A stretch of 14,191 nt of DNA from Ignavibacteriaceae bacterium (lineage in GTDB: Bacteria > Bacteroidota > Ignavibacteria > Ignavibacteriales > Ignavibacteriaceae). A program made the position numbers and the translations under genes. The stretch spans positions 1 to 14,191 of the forward strand of contig JALNWB010000103.1 of assembly GCA_023231105.1 (NCBI GenBank), in the 5' to 3' direction. Under the pieces are notes generated by a model that was not told the DNA's origin, made no database searches, and saw nothing but the letters and a program-made list of their open reading frames with translations. Below are positions 1 through 7,182 of the stretch, piece after piece. How positions within the stretch are numbered: the stretch's first letter is position 1; every line of letters begins with the position of its first letter.

Positions 1-147
1 ACATTCCGCATTTATGAATACCACTAATATAAACCTAAGAAATTAGTTAATGAATTTCAAAAATATTTCGATCAAAAAACAATTCTCGGAATGCGGATTC
101 GGGAATTTTTGTATGTTTACAACTCAAATAATTTATATGGAATAAAA

Positions 148-1284
148 ATGAACAGCAAACTTCCCAACAGCGGTACAAGCATCTTTGCAGTTATGTCTGC
201 ATTAGCAAAAGAGTATGATGCAATAAATCTTTCACAGGGTTTTCCGGATTTTAATTGTCCCGAAAAACTTATTGAATACGTTCATCACTATATGAAAGAG
301 GGATTTAACCAATATGCCCCAATGCCGGGAGTTCCTGTTTTACGTAATGCGATTTCACAAAAAATGGAAAAACTTTATGGAAAGTTTTACAATCCGGAAA
401 CAGAAATAACGATAACAGCCGGAGGGACTCAAGCTTTGTTCACGGCAATTTCAGCTTTTATTCACAAAGGTGATGAGGTTATTCTTTTTGAACCGGCTTA
501 CGATTCTTATCTTCCTTCCATTTTGTTAAACGGAGGAATTCCAGTTCCAATAAAATTAGATGAAAAAGATTTTTCAATTGATTGGATAAAAGTAAGATCG
601 GTTTTAACTTCAAAAACAAAGATGATAATCCTCAATACCCCGCATAATCCAAGTGGAACAGTTTTACAGCAAAAAGATATTGATGAACTAAAAAAAATTG
701 TAGCTGAATATGATCTGCTTTTATTAAGCGATGAAGTTTATGAGCATATAATTTTTGACGGTGAAGAACATCTTTCATTTGCGAAATATGAGGAATTAGC
801 TTCGCGTTCACTTATTGTTTTTTCATTCGGGAAAACCTATCACACAACCGGCTGGAAAATGGGTTATGTATTAGCTCCGGCGCAGTTAACAAGCGAATTT
901 AGAAAGGTTCATCAGTTTAATGTCTTTTGTGTTAATACACCGATACAGTTAGCTTATGCAGAGATGATGAAGGATGAAGAACATTATTTTGCGCTTCCAA
1001 AATTTTACCAGCAAAAGAGAGACTATTTTAACGGACTTATGAAAGATTCGAAATTTTCTTTAACTCCATCGAAAGGAACGTATTTTCAATTGCTGGATTA
1101 TTCTAACATTTCCGATTTATCCGATATGGAATTTGCTAAATGGTTAACCAAAGAAATTGGCGTCGCTGTTATTCCCCTATCTCCTTTCTATTCCAACGGA
1201 ACGAATAGCAAATACATCAGAATTTGTTTTGCGAAATCGGAAGAAGTATTAAAAGCTTCGGCGGAAAAACTATCTGGGATATAA
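148..1284 (+). CDS. PLP-dependent methionine/kynurenine-type aminotransferase
   Basis: Fold-type I aminotransferase of the YbdL/kynurenine aminotransferase family; relatives transfer the amino group of methionine or aromatic amino acids to a 2-oxo acid in the cytoplasm. Visible motifs are the N-terminal LSQGFPDF, the cofactor-loop AGGTQALF, NTPHNPSGT, the PLP-phenol binding SDEVYEH, and SFGKTYHTTGWK with the Schiff-base lysine at residue 229 (codon 832-834). RICF near the end carries the carboxylate-binding arginine. The 378 residues match the family length. I chose ATG 148 because GGA lies six bases upstream and family members begin close to KLPNSGTSIF. The frame is open back to ATG 91, but the extra 19 residues resemble nothing in the family. 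It is the only plus-strand gene and converges on the antiporter gene 58 bases away. The family is secure; the exact amino acid substrate is not readable from sequence. Confidence 0.9.
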   Translation: MNSKLPNSGTSIFAVMSALAKEYDAINLSQGFPDFNCPEKLIEYVHHYMKEGFNQYAPMPGVPVLRNAISQKMEKLYGKFYNPETEITITAGGTQALFTAISAFIHKGDEVILFEPAYDSYLPSILLNGGIPVPIKLDEKDFSIDWIKVRSVLTSKTKMIILNTPHNPSGTVLQQKDIDELKKIVAEYDLLLLSDEVYEHIIFDGEEHLSFAKYEELASRSLIVFSFGKTYHTTGWKMGYVLAPAQLTSEFRKVHQFNVFCVNTPIQLAYAEMMKDEEHYFALPKFYQQKRDYFNGLMKDSKFSLTPSKGTYFQLLDYSNISDLSDMEFAKWLTKEIGVAVIPLSPFYSNGTNSKYIRICFAKSEEVLKASAEKLSGI

Positions 1285-1342
1285 TAAGAAAAAATGCTCA
1301 ATCCCTTAATTTATCAGTACATGGAGGATAGATTTGATCCTT

Positions 1343-3025
1343 TTATAATGACACTTTTTTTAACTCTTCACAAAACTCACTGCGTTCTTCATACATGAGA
1401 AGTTTTTCAACTTTATCTTTCTCTTTAAACTTTAATACTATTTCAGCAAGCAGTTGTAATTGAAGTTCGTTATTGTTTTCCGGTGTTAGCAGCAAGACAA
1501 TTATTTTACTTGGCAATCCGTCGGATGCTTCAAAGTTTATTCCGTTCTTGTTTATCGCAATGCCGATGAACGGTTCTTTAATTTTTATTTTTGCGTGTGG
1601 TACGGCAAGATAATTTGCTATTCCTGTTGGAAGGATATTTTCACGCTTCATTACTTCATTTAAAATATTTTCTTTATTTATTTTTAGTTCAACTGAAGCG
1701 GCTTCAACTAACTGCGAGATAACTTTTTCTTTTTCACTTTCGTTTGAAAAAATTACAAATTTTTCTTTCACCAGATTCTTAAACTTTGTTTTATCTTTTT
1801 CTTTCAGGAAGTAGCTCATCAACGGCGCGCTGGAAATTGAAGTGAACAACGCCATTATTACCAATCCGACAAAAACTTCTTCATGAATTAGCCCCGCTTG
1901 AAGCGCAAGGATGCCAAGAATAATTTCCATCGCTCCGCGGGAATTCATTCCAAATCCAACCACAAGTGATTCGTTTTTATTTAACCCGCTCCAATATGCC
2001 CCGAAACCGCAGCCAATAACTTTACCGGCAAACGCCAAGATTAAAATTGTAAGCACAATTACAATATCAAAATTAGCGATAAAGTTTACCCGCAATCCGA
2101 TGGAGACAAAGAATAACGGCGCAAAAATATTTGAAACGAATTGATGAATTATTTGGCGTGTGTTTTCTTTTAAATGAACCGAATCACCAATAGCGATGCC
2201 CACAATAAACGCTCCGAATATTGCGTGGATACCGATAAACTCCGTAAAAGCTGCACCTAGAAAACCTAATATCAAAATGAAATTTAAAATGCCGCCGGGA
2301 AAAGATATTTTTGTCTGAATCCACGGAATAATTTTGTTAATGATTTTCTTTCCTATCGAAAGAACAAAAAGCACAAAAGTAATTGTAAAAACTAATGTCT
2401 GCTCAAAAGAAAAACCATGTTTATTCGTTCCCATTAATCCCAGGATGATTGAAAAGATCAGCCATCCGAAAAGATCGTTTAGCATTGCGGCGGCAATGAT
2501 GATAAAACCTATTCGCGTTTTAAAAATATTTAAGTCCATTAATGTCTTGGCAATTACCGGCAAAGCCGAAATCGATAATGCCGTTCCCATAAATAATGCG
2601 AAGACGAACTTAGAACTGTCGCCTCCAATTCCCATTAGTTGAGGAAAGAAATAAGAAACTCCGAATCCTAAAATAAATGGGACAACCAATCCCATAAAAC
2701 TTGTGGAGATTGCTTTCTTTCCTTGACTTAAAACGACTGAGAGATCAACTTCAAGTCCGGAGATAAGCAACAATAATATCACCGCCACGGTTGTAAAACT
2801 ATCAAGCGCAATTTTAACTTCACCATGCTGGGGAAAAAGCCATTGGAATGATTCGGGAGAAATCATACCAAACACGGTTGGTCCAAGTAAAATACCCGCT
2901 AATATTTCTCCAATAATTGCCGGTTGATTGAACTTGCTAAAAAGTTCTCCCAATAACTTAGCAAGAAAAAGCATGATGCTGATGCTAAGCAAAAATGTAG
3001 TTATTTGTTCGGCAGCTAACTGCAT
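1343..3025 (-). CDS. CPA2 cation/proton antiporter fused to a PTS EIIA-like domain
   Basis: 560 residues. Residues 1-405 are strongly hydrophobic with about 12 membrane segments and carry CPA2 (KefB/NapA-like) hallmarks: an early GEILAGILLGP, LPVIAKTL, GIHAIFGAFIVG and FFVSIGL. The ion-binding pair is Asn183-Asp184 (MLNDLFGW); an ND rather than DD pair is usually linked to electroneutral exchange in this superfamily. The KTN/RCK nucleotide-binding tail of Kef proteins is absent. Instead residues about 420-560 form a fructose/Ntr-type EIIA domain with the PTG-x-AN-x-LAVPHAK motif, whose phosphorylatable histidine is His477. Inference: membrane Na+/H+ or K+/H+ exchange tuned by phosphorylation or by a PTS-like signal. 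Its ATG follows the stop of the UspA gene by seven bases, so the two are an operon. The transported ion cannot be told from sequence. Confidence 0.88.
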   Translation of the reverse strand: MQLAAEQITTFLLSISIMLFLAKLLGELFSKFNQPAIIGEILAGILLGPTVFGMISPESFQWLFPQHGEVKIALDSFTTVAVILLLLISGLEVDLSVVLSQGKKAISTSFMGLVVPFILGFGVSYFFPQLMGIGGDSSKFVFALFMGTALSISALPVIAKTLMDLNIFKTRIGFIIIAAAMLNDLFGWLIFSIILGLMGTNKHGFSFEQTLVFTITFVLFVLSIGKKIINKIIPWIQTKISFPGGILNFILILGFLGAAFTEFIGIHAIFGAFIVGIAIGDSVHLKENTRQIIHQFVSNIFAPLFFVSIGLRVNFIANFDIVIVLTILILAFAGKVIGCGFGAYWSGLNKNESLVVGFGMNSRGAMEIILGILALQAGLIHEEVFVGLVIMALFTSISSAPLMSYFLKEKDKTKFKNLVKEKFVIFSNESEKEKVISQLVEAASVELKINKENILNEVMKRENILPTGIANYLAVPHAKIKIKEPFIGIAINKNGINFEASDGLPSKIIVLLLTPENNNELQLQLLAEIVLKFKEKDKVEKLLMYEERSEFCEELKKVSL

Positions 3026-3032
3026 AGAATAC

Positions 3033-3863
3033 TCATTTAATTATCAGAAGATTTGTGGGAAGTGTCTCGAACGAATATTCAATTTCATGGGGAAATAGTC
3101 TGTCTAAAAATCTCATTTTTTTTTCAGGACTGGTAACTGCAAAAATATCCGATGCATTTGTACGGGCATAGTTACTGTCTTCCCATCCTTCTTTTCCATA
3201 AATGCAAACAATTTTAATATCCAGCCCTTGCAGATTTAATTCATTAACGAACAACTTCATTTTTTCTTCTTCTTCATTTTTCAATTGCTCGATCATGGAG
3301 TCAATCTCTTTCGGCGAGCCTCCTTCTTGAATGGTTAAAGTTATTCCGGGAACATAAAAATTTTTTATGATCACAAATTCTTCAGCGTTTTCTTTTAGCG
3401 CAAAATGAAAAGCGGCGCTTATTGTTTTTTCACATTGAGGAGAATAATCCGCCGAGACGCAAAATTTTTTAAAACTAACCGGTTGTTCGGAAGGATTTTT
3501 TAAGATCAATGAAGATGTTTGAAGTTCACGCATTATCTTTCGTGAAATGGAATCACGGTAATATTTAACGAGGCTTTCCTTTTCCAAAGCGCCGGCTACT
3601 AACAGATCAATCTTTGCATCTTTACTGCAATTGATAATAGTATTTGCTGGATCTCCTTGTTCCCAAATGGTTTCTAATTGATTTTTATATATCCCTGCAT
3701 TTTCAATAGTTTCATCCAACAACTTTTCCGTTTCGCTGTTTTTTTCACCAACGTGGATTAAGACTAATTGAGAATCAAATAGTTTTTGAAGTCTCACCGC
3801 CTCTTTTAACAACGCTTTTCCCGTGGGTGAAAAAGTAATTGCCAAACCAATTTTTGCAAACAT
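3033..3863 (-). CDS. Tandem universal stress protein (UspA family)
   Basis: 276 residues with two Usp-like alpha/beta domains, roughly 1-125 and 130-276. The first begins with the typical strand KIGLAITFSPTGKALLKEAV followed by LVLIHVGEK. The second starts KKFCVSADYSPQCEKTISAA and ends with the closing strand TNLLIIK. The ATP-binding G-x2-G-x9-G(S/T) signature is not clean in either half (VAGALEKESL, AVTSPEKK), so nucleotide binding is uncertain. It is the first gene of an operon with the antiporter-EIIA gene. Usp proteins beside or fused to CPA2 antiporters are common, which suggests a regulatory or stress-sensing subunit for the transporter (inference). The ATG at 3863 has no strong Shine-Dalgarno sequence. 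Cytoplasmic: no signal peptide or membrane segment. Confidence 0.82.
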   Translation of the reverse strand: MFAKIGLAITFSPTGKALLKEAVRLQKLFDSQLVLIHVGEKNSETEKLLDETIENAGIYKNQLETIWEQGDPANTIINCSKDAKIDLLVAGALEKESLVKYYRDSISRKIMRELQTSSLILKNPSEQPVSFKKFCVSADYSPQCEKTISAAFHFALKENAEEFVIIKNFYVPGITLTIQEGGSPKEIDSMIEQLKNEEEEKMKLFVNELNLQGLDIKIVCIYGKEGWEDSNYARTNASDIFAVTSPEKKMRFLDRLFPHEIEYSFETLPTNLLIIK

Positions 3864-3906
3864 GTTTCTGCCGTATTTATTTCAAATTATGGTAATGCCG
3901 GAATGA

Positions 3907-3924
3907 TCCCGAAAACTTTCGGGA
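3907..3924. repeat. Short perfect hairpin TCCCGAAA/TTTCGGGA
   Basis: Eight-base arms (3907-3914 and 3917-3924) around AC, in the leader upstream of the UspA gene. A related hairpin with CCCGA/TCGGG arms and the same AC loop lies at 11440-11455. Both sit a short distance left of a paired-hairpin element. No T-run follows, so this is more likely a dispersed palindromic repeat than a terminator. Confidence 0.55.
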
Positions 3925-3973
3925 AAAGTAATATTTCTCCCCTTAGATTCAAAATAAATTAATCCCCATCTTC

Positions 3974-4030
3974 GTAGGTCGAAACTCCGTTTCGACCAAT
4001 AACTAACAAGGGCGATTCAGAGAATCGCCC
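3974..4030. repeat. REP-like paired hairpin element, copy 1
   Basis: Two adjacent hairpins. The first starts with GTAG (3974-3977) and has nine-base arms GGTCGAAAC (3977-3985) and GTTTCGACC (3989-3997) around TCC. The second has arms GGGCGATTC (4010-4018) and GAATCGCCC (4022-4030) around AGA. The same architecture recurs at 11550-11627. A GTAG tetranucleotide at the foot of a hairpin, with a second inverted unit, is the design of REP/BIME elements mobilised by RAYT transposases (family knowledge); no RAYT gene is in the window. It lies between the 3' end of the cupin gene and the UspA start. Confidence 0.7.
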
Positions 4031-4128
4031 AACGAATTCTAGCATTATGCGTAAGATGAATAAATAATCTACATTCTCTGAACTATTTCTTTGAAGTTCC
4101 AAAAAATGTGCAACTCAGTATCTCAATT

Positions 4129-4488
4129 TCATTTTGGCAGTAAGAAGTCTCCGTCAATAATCAAGAGCTTTACTTTCCCTTCTGTCAGAGAACGATGCGA
4201 ACTTAAGTTATTCGATACAATATACGTCATTCCCTCTTTTAAGAGATACCTTTCACCACTTTCGTGCTCGGTGATAAGTTCTCCTTCAAGACAGTGAACA
4301 ATATGACCTTTCTGGCACCAATGGTCAGCTAAATAGCCTGCGGAGTAAGTAACGATTCTTATTCTTAAACCGAGCAACTGAAGTGTGTTCCAATACGCTG
4401 AACCTTGCTCACCTTTGTGTTCGGTTGTTTCGACTTTATTCCAATCAATTATTTGAAACGGGATGCTGTGCTCATTCAATGTTTTCAA
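4129..4488 (-). CDS. DHCW-motif cupin protein
   Basis: 119-residue single-domain cupin. The signature ADHWCQKGH (Asp55-His56-Trp57-Cys58, His62) is followed by a gly-rich turn CLEGELITEHESGE and the second cupin motif around LKEGMTYIVSNNLSSHRS, with His98 as probable metal ligand. I recognise this as the small 'DHCW motif cupin fold' family, whose biochemical role is unknown; metal binding is inferred. There is no ATG before residue 87. Translation must use TTG, either at 4488 (directly abutting AAAAGG, too close) or codon four at 4479, which sits nine bases after AGG and may be the true start. An in-frame TGA lies seven codons upstream of 4488. It follows the methyltransferase gene by 77 bases containing a perfect inverted repeat. 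Confidence 0.8.
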   Translation of the reverse strand: MKTLNEHSIPFQIIDWNKVETTEHKGEQGSAYWNTLQLLGLRIRIVTYSAGYLADHWCQKGHIVHCLEGELITEHESGERYLLKEGMTYIVSNNLSSHRSLTEGKVKLLIIDGDFLLPK

Positions 4489-4512
4489 CCTTTTATAATT
4501 ACTTCATGCCGT

Positions 4513-4556
4513 AACCTTCGAGGTCTAATCCATTTTGGTCTCAGACCTCGAAGGTT
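4513..4556. repeat. 14-base perfect inverted repeat between methyltransferase and cupin genes
   Basis: Arms AACCTTCGAGGTCT (4513-4526) and AGACCTCGAAGGTT (4543-4556) with a 16-base loop, lying in the 77-base gap between two minus-strand genes. No T-run follows on the minus strand. It could act as a transcript processing or attenuation stem, or be another dispersed palindrome. A shorter GACCTC/GAGGTC palindrome at 7129-7145 has a similar arm. Confidence 0.65.
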
Positions 4557-4565
4557 TGAGTTAAG

Positions 4566-5126
4566 TTACGCATTTTTTAATATTGCTGAAAAACTAAAAG
4601 CTAATTTTGGACCTTGAGTTACTTTGAATCCTGCTGCCTCCGCTTTGCCGATCGTAACGGCAAATTCCTTTTTAGTTACATGAAAGAATTTCGGTTCAAC
4701 AATTAGGAGCGCTCCTTTTTCATCAAGGATATTTTTCATTGTGCTAAAGAATTTATCTTTATCAGGAACTTCGTGCACCATATAAAAAGCTAAAATAAAA
4801 TCTACTTTCTCCGGTACAATAATCTCGTCTTGTTCACATTTAATGAGTTTGATTATTCCTTCAAGAGATGTTCCGTTAATTTTATTTCTAATTATTTGCA
4901 GCATCCCTTCCTGCATATCAACCGAAAATACTTTTCCATTTTTATCAACCAGTTTTGCTAATTCAACAGAAAAGTAACCGGGACCACATCCTACATCAAG
5001 AACCTTCATCCCTTCTTTAATATAAGGAGAGAGTATTTTTTGCGGGTCTTGCAGCCACCTTCTTATTTTACTATCAAACGAATTTGCCCGTTCAACCGGA
5101 CAAACGCGAGTTCTTTCTTCAGTCAT
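4566..5126 (-). CDS. Class I SAM-dependent methyltransferase
   Basis: 186 residues with a Rossmann methyltransferase fold. Motif I is VLDVGCGPG at residues 42-50, the acidic residue at the end of beta-2 is Asp70 (VFSVDMQEGML), and a motif III-like strand ILDEKGALLIVEPKFF lies near residue 140. The N-terminal stretch CPVERANSFDSKIRRWLQDP resembles a widespread family of small methyltransferases that begin with CP-x-E-x-A and an RRWLQ helix; its substrate is unknown to me. ATG 5126 is preceded by GAGG with eight bases spacing. Cytoplasmic, no membrane segments. The substrate could be a small molecule or a metal/metalloid species; the sequence does not decide. It sits between repeat-bearing spacers and may share a transcript with the cupin gene. 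Confidence 0.85.
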   Translation of the reverse strand: MTEERTRVCPVERANSFDSKIRRWLQDPQKILSPYIKEGMKVLDVGCGPGYFSVELAKLVDKNGKVFSVDMQEGMLQIIRNKINGTSLEGIIKLIKCEQDEIIVPEKVDFILAFYMVHEVPDKDKFFSTMKNILDEKGALLIVEPKFFHVTKKEFAVTIGKAEAAGFKVTQGPKLAFSFSAILKNA

Positions 5127-5160
5127 ACTATTTTCCTCAATTCATAATATTTAGCAGTCT

Positions 5161-5200
5161 GTTTTGTTAAATCCCAACACTGCCCTATTAGTTATTAATT
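5161..5200 (-). repeat. Spacer repeat block B, copy 1
   Basis: About 37 bases matching two other sites (6315-6350 and 6991-7027). The shared core on the plus strand is GTTAA..CCCAACACTG followed by an AT-rich TATTA/TTAATT stretch. On the minus strand, the strand of the genes, it reads GGCAGTGTTGGG then ATTTAACAAAAC, ending about 35 bases before the methyltransferase start. Confidence 0.7.
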
Positions 5201-5247
5201 CACGTTACGCAGAGTTTATTAACTCTTTGCTAAACAACTTCAAAACC

Positions 5248-5273
5248 GTAGCGCAGACTTAAGTCTGCGTTAC
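5248..5273. repeat. 26-base near-perfect palindrome (GTAGCGCAGACTT arms)
   Basis: GTAGCGCAGACTT (5248-5260) followed directly by AAGTCTGCGTTAC (5261-5273), with one mismatch. It again starts with GTAG, like the REP-type hairpins elsewhere in the window. It lies in the centre of the spacer between the DUF4349 and methyltransferase genes and is absent from the other spacer copies. Nearby 5211-5226 is a separate small hairpin AGAGTT/AACTCT. Confidence 0.65.
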
Positions 5274-5314
5274 AGAATTTAACTCCAAAATATTTTTTTG
5301 CGTAACATGAGATT

Positions 5315-5398
5315 GTAACACAGAATAATATTCTGTGTTACGAATACAATGTTAAGATGAACTTTTACGTATGGTTTCTCATTAAAAACTTCCATTTA
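5315..5398 (-). repeat. Spacer repeat block A, copy 1
   Basis: About 84 bases nearly identical to 6399-6483, with roughly ten mismatches and one gap by my alignment. It opens with a perfect 27-base palindrome (5315-5341; 13-base arms GTAACACAGAATA and TATTCTGTGTTAC around one A). It continues through TTAAGATGAA and ends at ACTTCCATTTA, about 22 bases from the stop codon of the DUF4349 gene. The matching copy sits in the same position behind the next gene. Confidence 0.8.
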
Positions 5399-5420
5399 TT
5401 TTTTACCCATCTCTTACGGT

Positions 5421-6257
5421 TTAAAGAGTTTTGTTAACACTTACTTTTGTTTTTCTTTTCTTCCAAAATATTTTTATAAGAATAAATAGTAAATAAACGA
5501 TTGTAATAAGCGGAAGTGCTGATATTAAAAAAGTAATCGTTTCGCCCAGAACAGTAAAAAATCCTCTATAACCGAAGATAAATCCATTACCGATTTTATC
5601 TGAAATGCTTTCAACATTTCTGCTATCTATTTGCGGCTCATCCATCGCCAATATTACTTCAGACATAACTGACGACTGTTCTAAATATTTCACACGTTTT
5701 TCAATACTTTCTATGTCAGCCCGAATATTTGACAGTTGAGATTCTACATCTAAGATGTCTTTAGTAGTGTTTGCCGATTTAAGAATTTCTCTATATCTGA
5801 TCTCCAGAGCCCTTTTATTTATCAAACGGGTGGTAATATCTATATATTCTTCCGTACGATCTGCATTTGTTATCCCTTCCCTTTTCACCGTAACTGAAAT
5901 CGCCTTTACCTTCTCAATAAATGTCTCTAAACTTTCCACTGGAATTTTTATTTCAATTTCACCACTTTTAGCATTTTCTGGATTAGAATAAACATCTGTT
6001 TTATTGATAAATCCATTCTTCTCTTCAACTATTTTTTTAACTTTTTTGAAAGACTCCTCATAGTTTTCAACTATAATTATCAGCGTTGCATTTTTTATGA
6101 TGATTTTCTTATTCAGTGAAAGCCCTGAGACTGGTAGATGGTACGCAGGCGGAGGTGGCATAAGGTTAGAGTATTTAGCCACATGATCATTGCGGTCTTC
6201 TTCTGATTTTTTGCAGCCTACAAACAAGACTAAGACAATTATTATTAAGTATTTCAT
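5421..6257 (-). CDS. DUF4349 membrane-anchored lipoprotein
   Basis: 278 residues. The N-terminus MKYLIIIVLVLFVGCKKS is a lipoprotein signal with lipobox Cys15. Then come a proline-rich linker (33-45) and the DUF4349 core: paired strands IIKNATLIIIVENYEESFKK and GEIEIKIPVESLETFIEKV (50-125), VKREGITNADRTEEYIDITTRL, and a coiled coil about 145-195. A C-terminal membrane helix (about 239-265) is followed by a basic tail KKRKTK. This order is the family's usual layout, so the protein should be tethered to membrane at both ends, with the core outside the cytoplasm. DUF4349 function is not established; a structural or sensory envelope role is only a guess. ATG 6257 has AAGGGA five bases upstream. 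Both flanking spacers carry the A and B repeat blocks. Confidence 0.85.
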   Translation of the reverse strand: MKYLIIIVLVLFVGCKKSEEDRNDHVAKYSNLMPPPPAYHLPVSGLSLNKKIIIKNATLIIIVENYEESFKKVKKIVEEKNGFINKTDVYSNPENAKSGEIEIKIPVESLETFIEKVKAISVTVKREGITNADRTEEYIDITTRLINKRALEIRYREILKSANTTKDILDVESQLSNIRADIESIEKRVKYLEQSSVMSEVILAMDEPQIDSRNVESISDKIGNGFIFGYRGFFTVLGETITFLISALPLITIVYLLFILIKIFWKKRKTKVSVNKTL

Positions 6258-6314
6258 TTTGATCCCTTCTTATTTATGTAATCTAACTACATGTTTACTC
6301 GATAACCATTTCAT

Positions 6315-6350
6315 GTTATTAAACCCAACACTGTCGTATTAATTATTTTA
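6315..6350 (-). repeat. Spacer repeat block B, copy 2
   Basis: Second copy of the CCCAACACTG block, about 60 bases upstream of the DUF4349 start. On the minus strand it reads CGACAGTGTTGGGTTTAATAAC, containing GTTGGGT, which fits the GTTRRRY core of integron attC sites. The adjoining hairpin GATGTT/AACATC lies at 6365-6377. Confidence 0.7.
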
Positions 6351-6398
6351 GTCAATTCACGCAGGATGTTTAACATCTTATCAAAAGTGTATTAAACT

Positions 6399-6483
6399 GT
6401 AACACAGAATAATATTCTGTGTTACGCGTACTATATTAAGATGAATTTTTGCGTAAGGTGACTTATTAAAAAACTTCCATTTA
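6399..6483 (-). repeat. Spacer repeat block A, copy 2
   Basis: Second copy of the 84-base block, starting with the identical 27-base palindrome (6399-6425) and ending about 22 bases after the stop codon of the 150-residue membrane protein gene. Both spacers begin TAAACCG right at the preceding gene's stop codon and end in block B, so the whole spacer, not just the palindrome, seems to be the repeated unit. Confidence 0.8.
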
Positions 6484-6505
6484 CATTTTACTTCTGCAAA
6501 ACGGT

Positions 6506-6958
6506 TTATTTGTCATCTAAATTATTTTCTTGATAAAACCCGGTTGCCTTTACTTTGTACCCAAAATACCAAATGAACACAGAGGCGGTTACTACTGCCC
6601 TTACCACCTGACTGACAAATATCACTATTTTGTCGTCCGGAATGTAACCGTTAATAAAAAGGTAGAGTACTTGAGCAACAACCCAGCCATAGTTAACAAT
6701 AACAAGAATTACCATTGTTCTACGCGCCCAAGGTTTGCCAAGCCATGCAGCTACCGCTGCAATAACATTAACAACGCAGAGTGGTATTACAAATAAGAAC
6801 AGCGTAAACCAATCTGACTTATAAGGTGCTGAGCCAATGTACCGTGAGACCACCGGGAATATCCCGACGGAAACCGCAAACCATACTGTAAGTATCCACA
6901 CTCCAATAGGTCTTTTGGTTTTCATGTTTAAAGCGATGGTTGAATCTTCTGCTGTCAT
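6506..6958 (-). CDS. Small four-helix membrane protein, function unknown
   Basis: 150 residues with a short polar N-terminus and four predicted membrane helices, about 19-38, 50-72, 81-103 and 111-133. I do not recognise a named family. The only notable soluble parts are GKPWARR between helices 2 and 3 and the loop NGYIPDDK between helices 3 and 4. There are no catalytic-looking polar clusters inside the helices. ATG 6958 is well supported by AGGAG ending six bases upstream. Base use looks richer in G+C than the CBASS genes to the right. It lies between repeat-bearing spacers like its two downstream neighbours, and the three may have entered or been shuffled by the same mechanism (inference). 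Confidence 0.7.
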   Translation of the reverse strand: MTAEDSTIALNMKTKRPIGVWILTVWFAVSVGIFPVVSRYIGSAPYKSDWFTLFLFVIPLCVVNVIAAVAAWLGKPWARRTMVILVIVNYGWVVAQVLYLFINGYIPDDKIVIFVSQVVRAVVTASVFIWYFGYKVKATGFYQENNLDDK

Positions 6959-6990
6959 ACATTCTCCTTTTTGTGGCAGTTTAATTGTGT

Positions 6991-7027
6991 TTTGTTAATA
7001 CCCAGCACTGCCGCATTAATTATTTTT
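6991..7027 (-). repeat. Spacer repeat block B, copy 3
   Basis: Third, more diverged copy: CCCAGCACTGCCGCATTAAT, preceded by TTTGTTAATA. It lies 33 bases upstream of the 150-residue gene's start, the same relative place as the other two. Block A is missing from this spacer, which borders the CBASS operon. Confidence 0.6.
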
Positions 7028-7104
7028 TCTTTCAATATCATTCAGTTTTTTCTTGTTCCTATACGAGTATCATTCTTTTATGAGTACATTTTTTTACAAA
7101 AATT

Positions 7105-7121
7105 AAACATCTACGATGTTT
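7105..7121 (-). terminator. Candidate terminator of the CBASS operon
   Basis: Hairpin with seven-base arms AAACATC (7105-7111) and GATGTTT (7115-7121) around TAC. On the minus strand it is followed by AATTTTTG, a short T-run. It is about 60 bases past the stop of the 67-residue ORF and would close the CBASS transcript after that ORF. The stem is A+T-rich, so strength is doubtful. A second palindrome TGACCTC/GAGGTCA (7129-7145) stands just before it. Confidence 0.4.
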
Positions 7122-7182
7122 TACTTTTTGACCTCGTAGAGGTCATATTTTTGCTTGCCTGCCACATCCTAGCGTGGATATT

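Noticed and set aside
91..147. N-terminal extension of the aminotransferase to ATG 91
   Set aside because: The 19 extra residues do not resemble the family, and ATG 148 has a better-placed GGA and the expected N-terminus.
1325..1344. AGGAT/ATCCT stem followed by TTTT as a terminator for the aminotransferase
   Set aside because: Only five A+T-rich base pairs with a seven-base loop, and it overlaps the last codon of the antiporter gene; too weak to call.
1911..2642. Two plus-strand open frames inside the antiporter gene
   Set aside because: They lie antisense to a strongly conserved membrane protein and show no family features.
3867..3885. Partial fourth copy of spacer block B upstream of the UspA gene
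   Set aside because: Only about ten bases (CTGCCGTATT) match and the CCCAAC core is missing; could be chance.
3864..7182. CRISPR array as explanation of the repeats
   Set aside because: Repeats are few, unevenly spaced, palindromic and separated by whole genes; there are no regular spacers and no cas genes.
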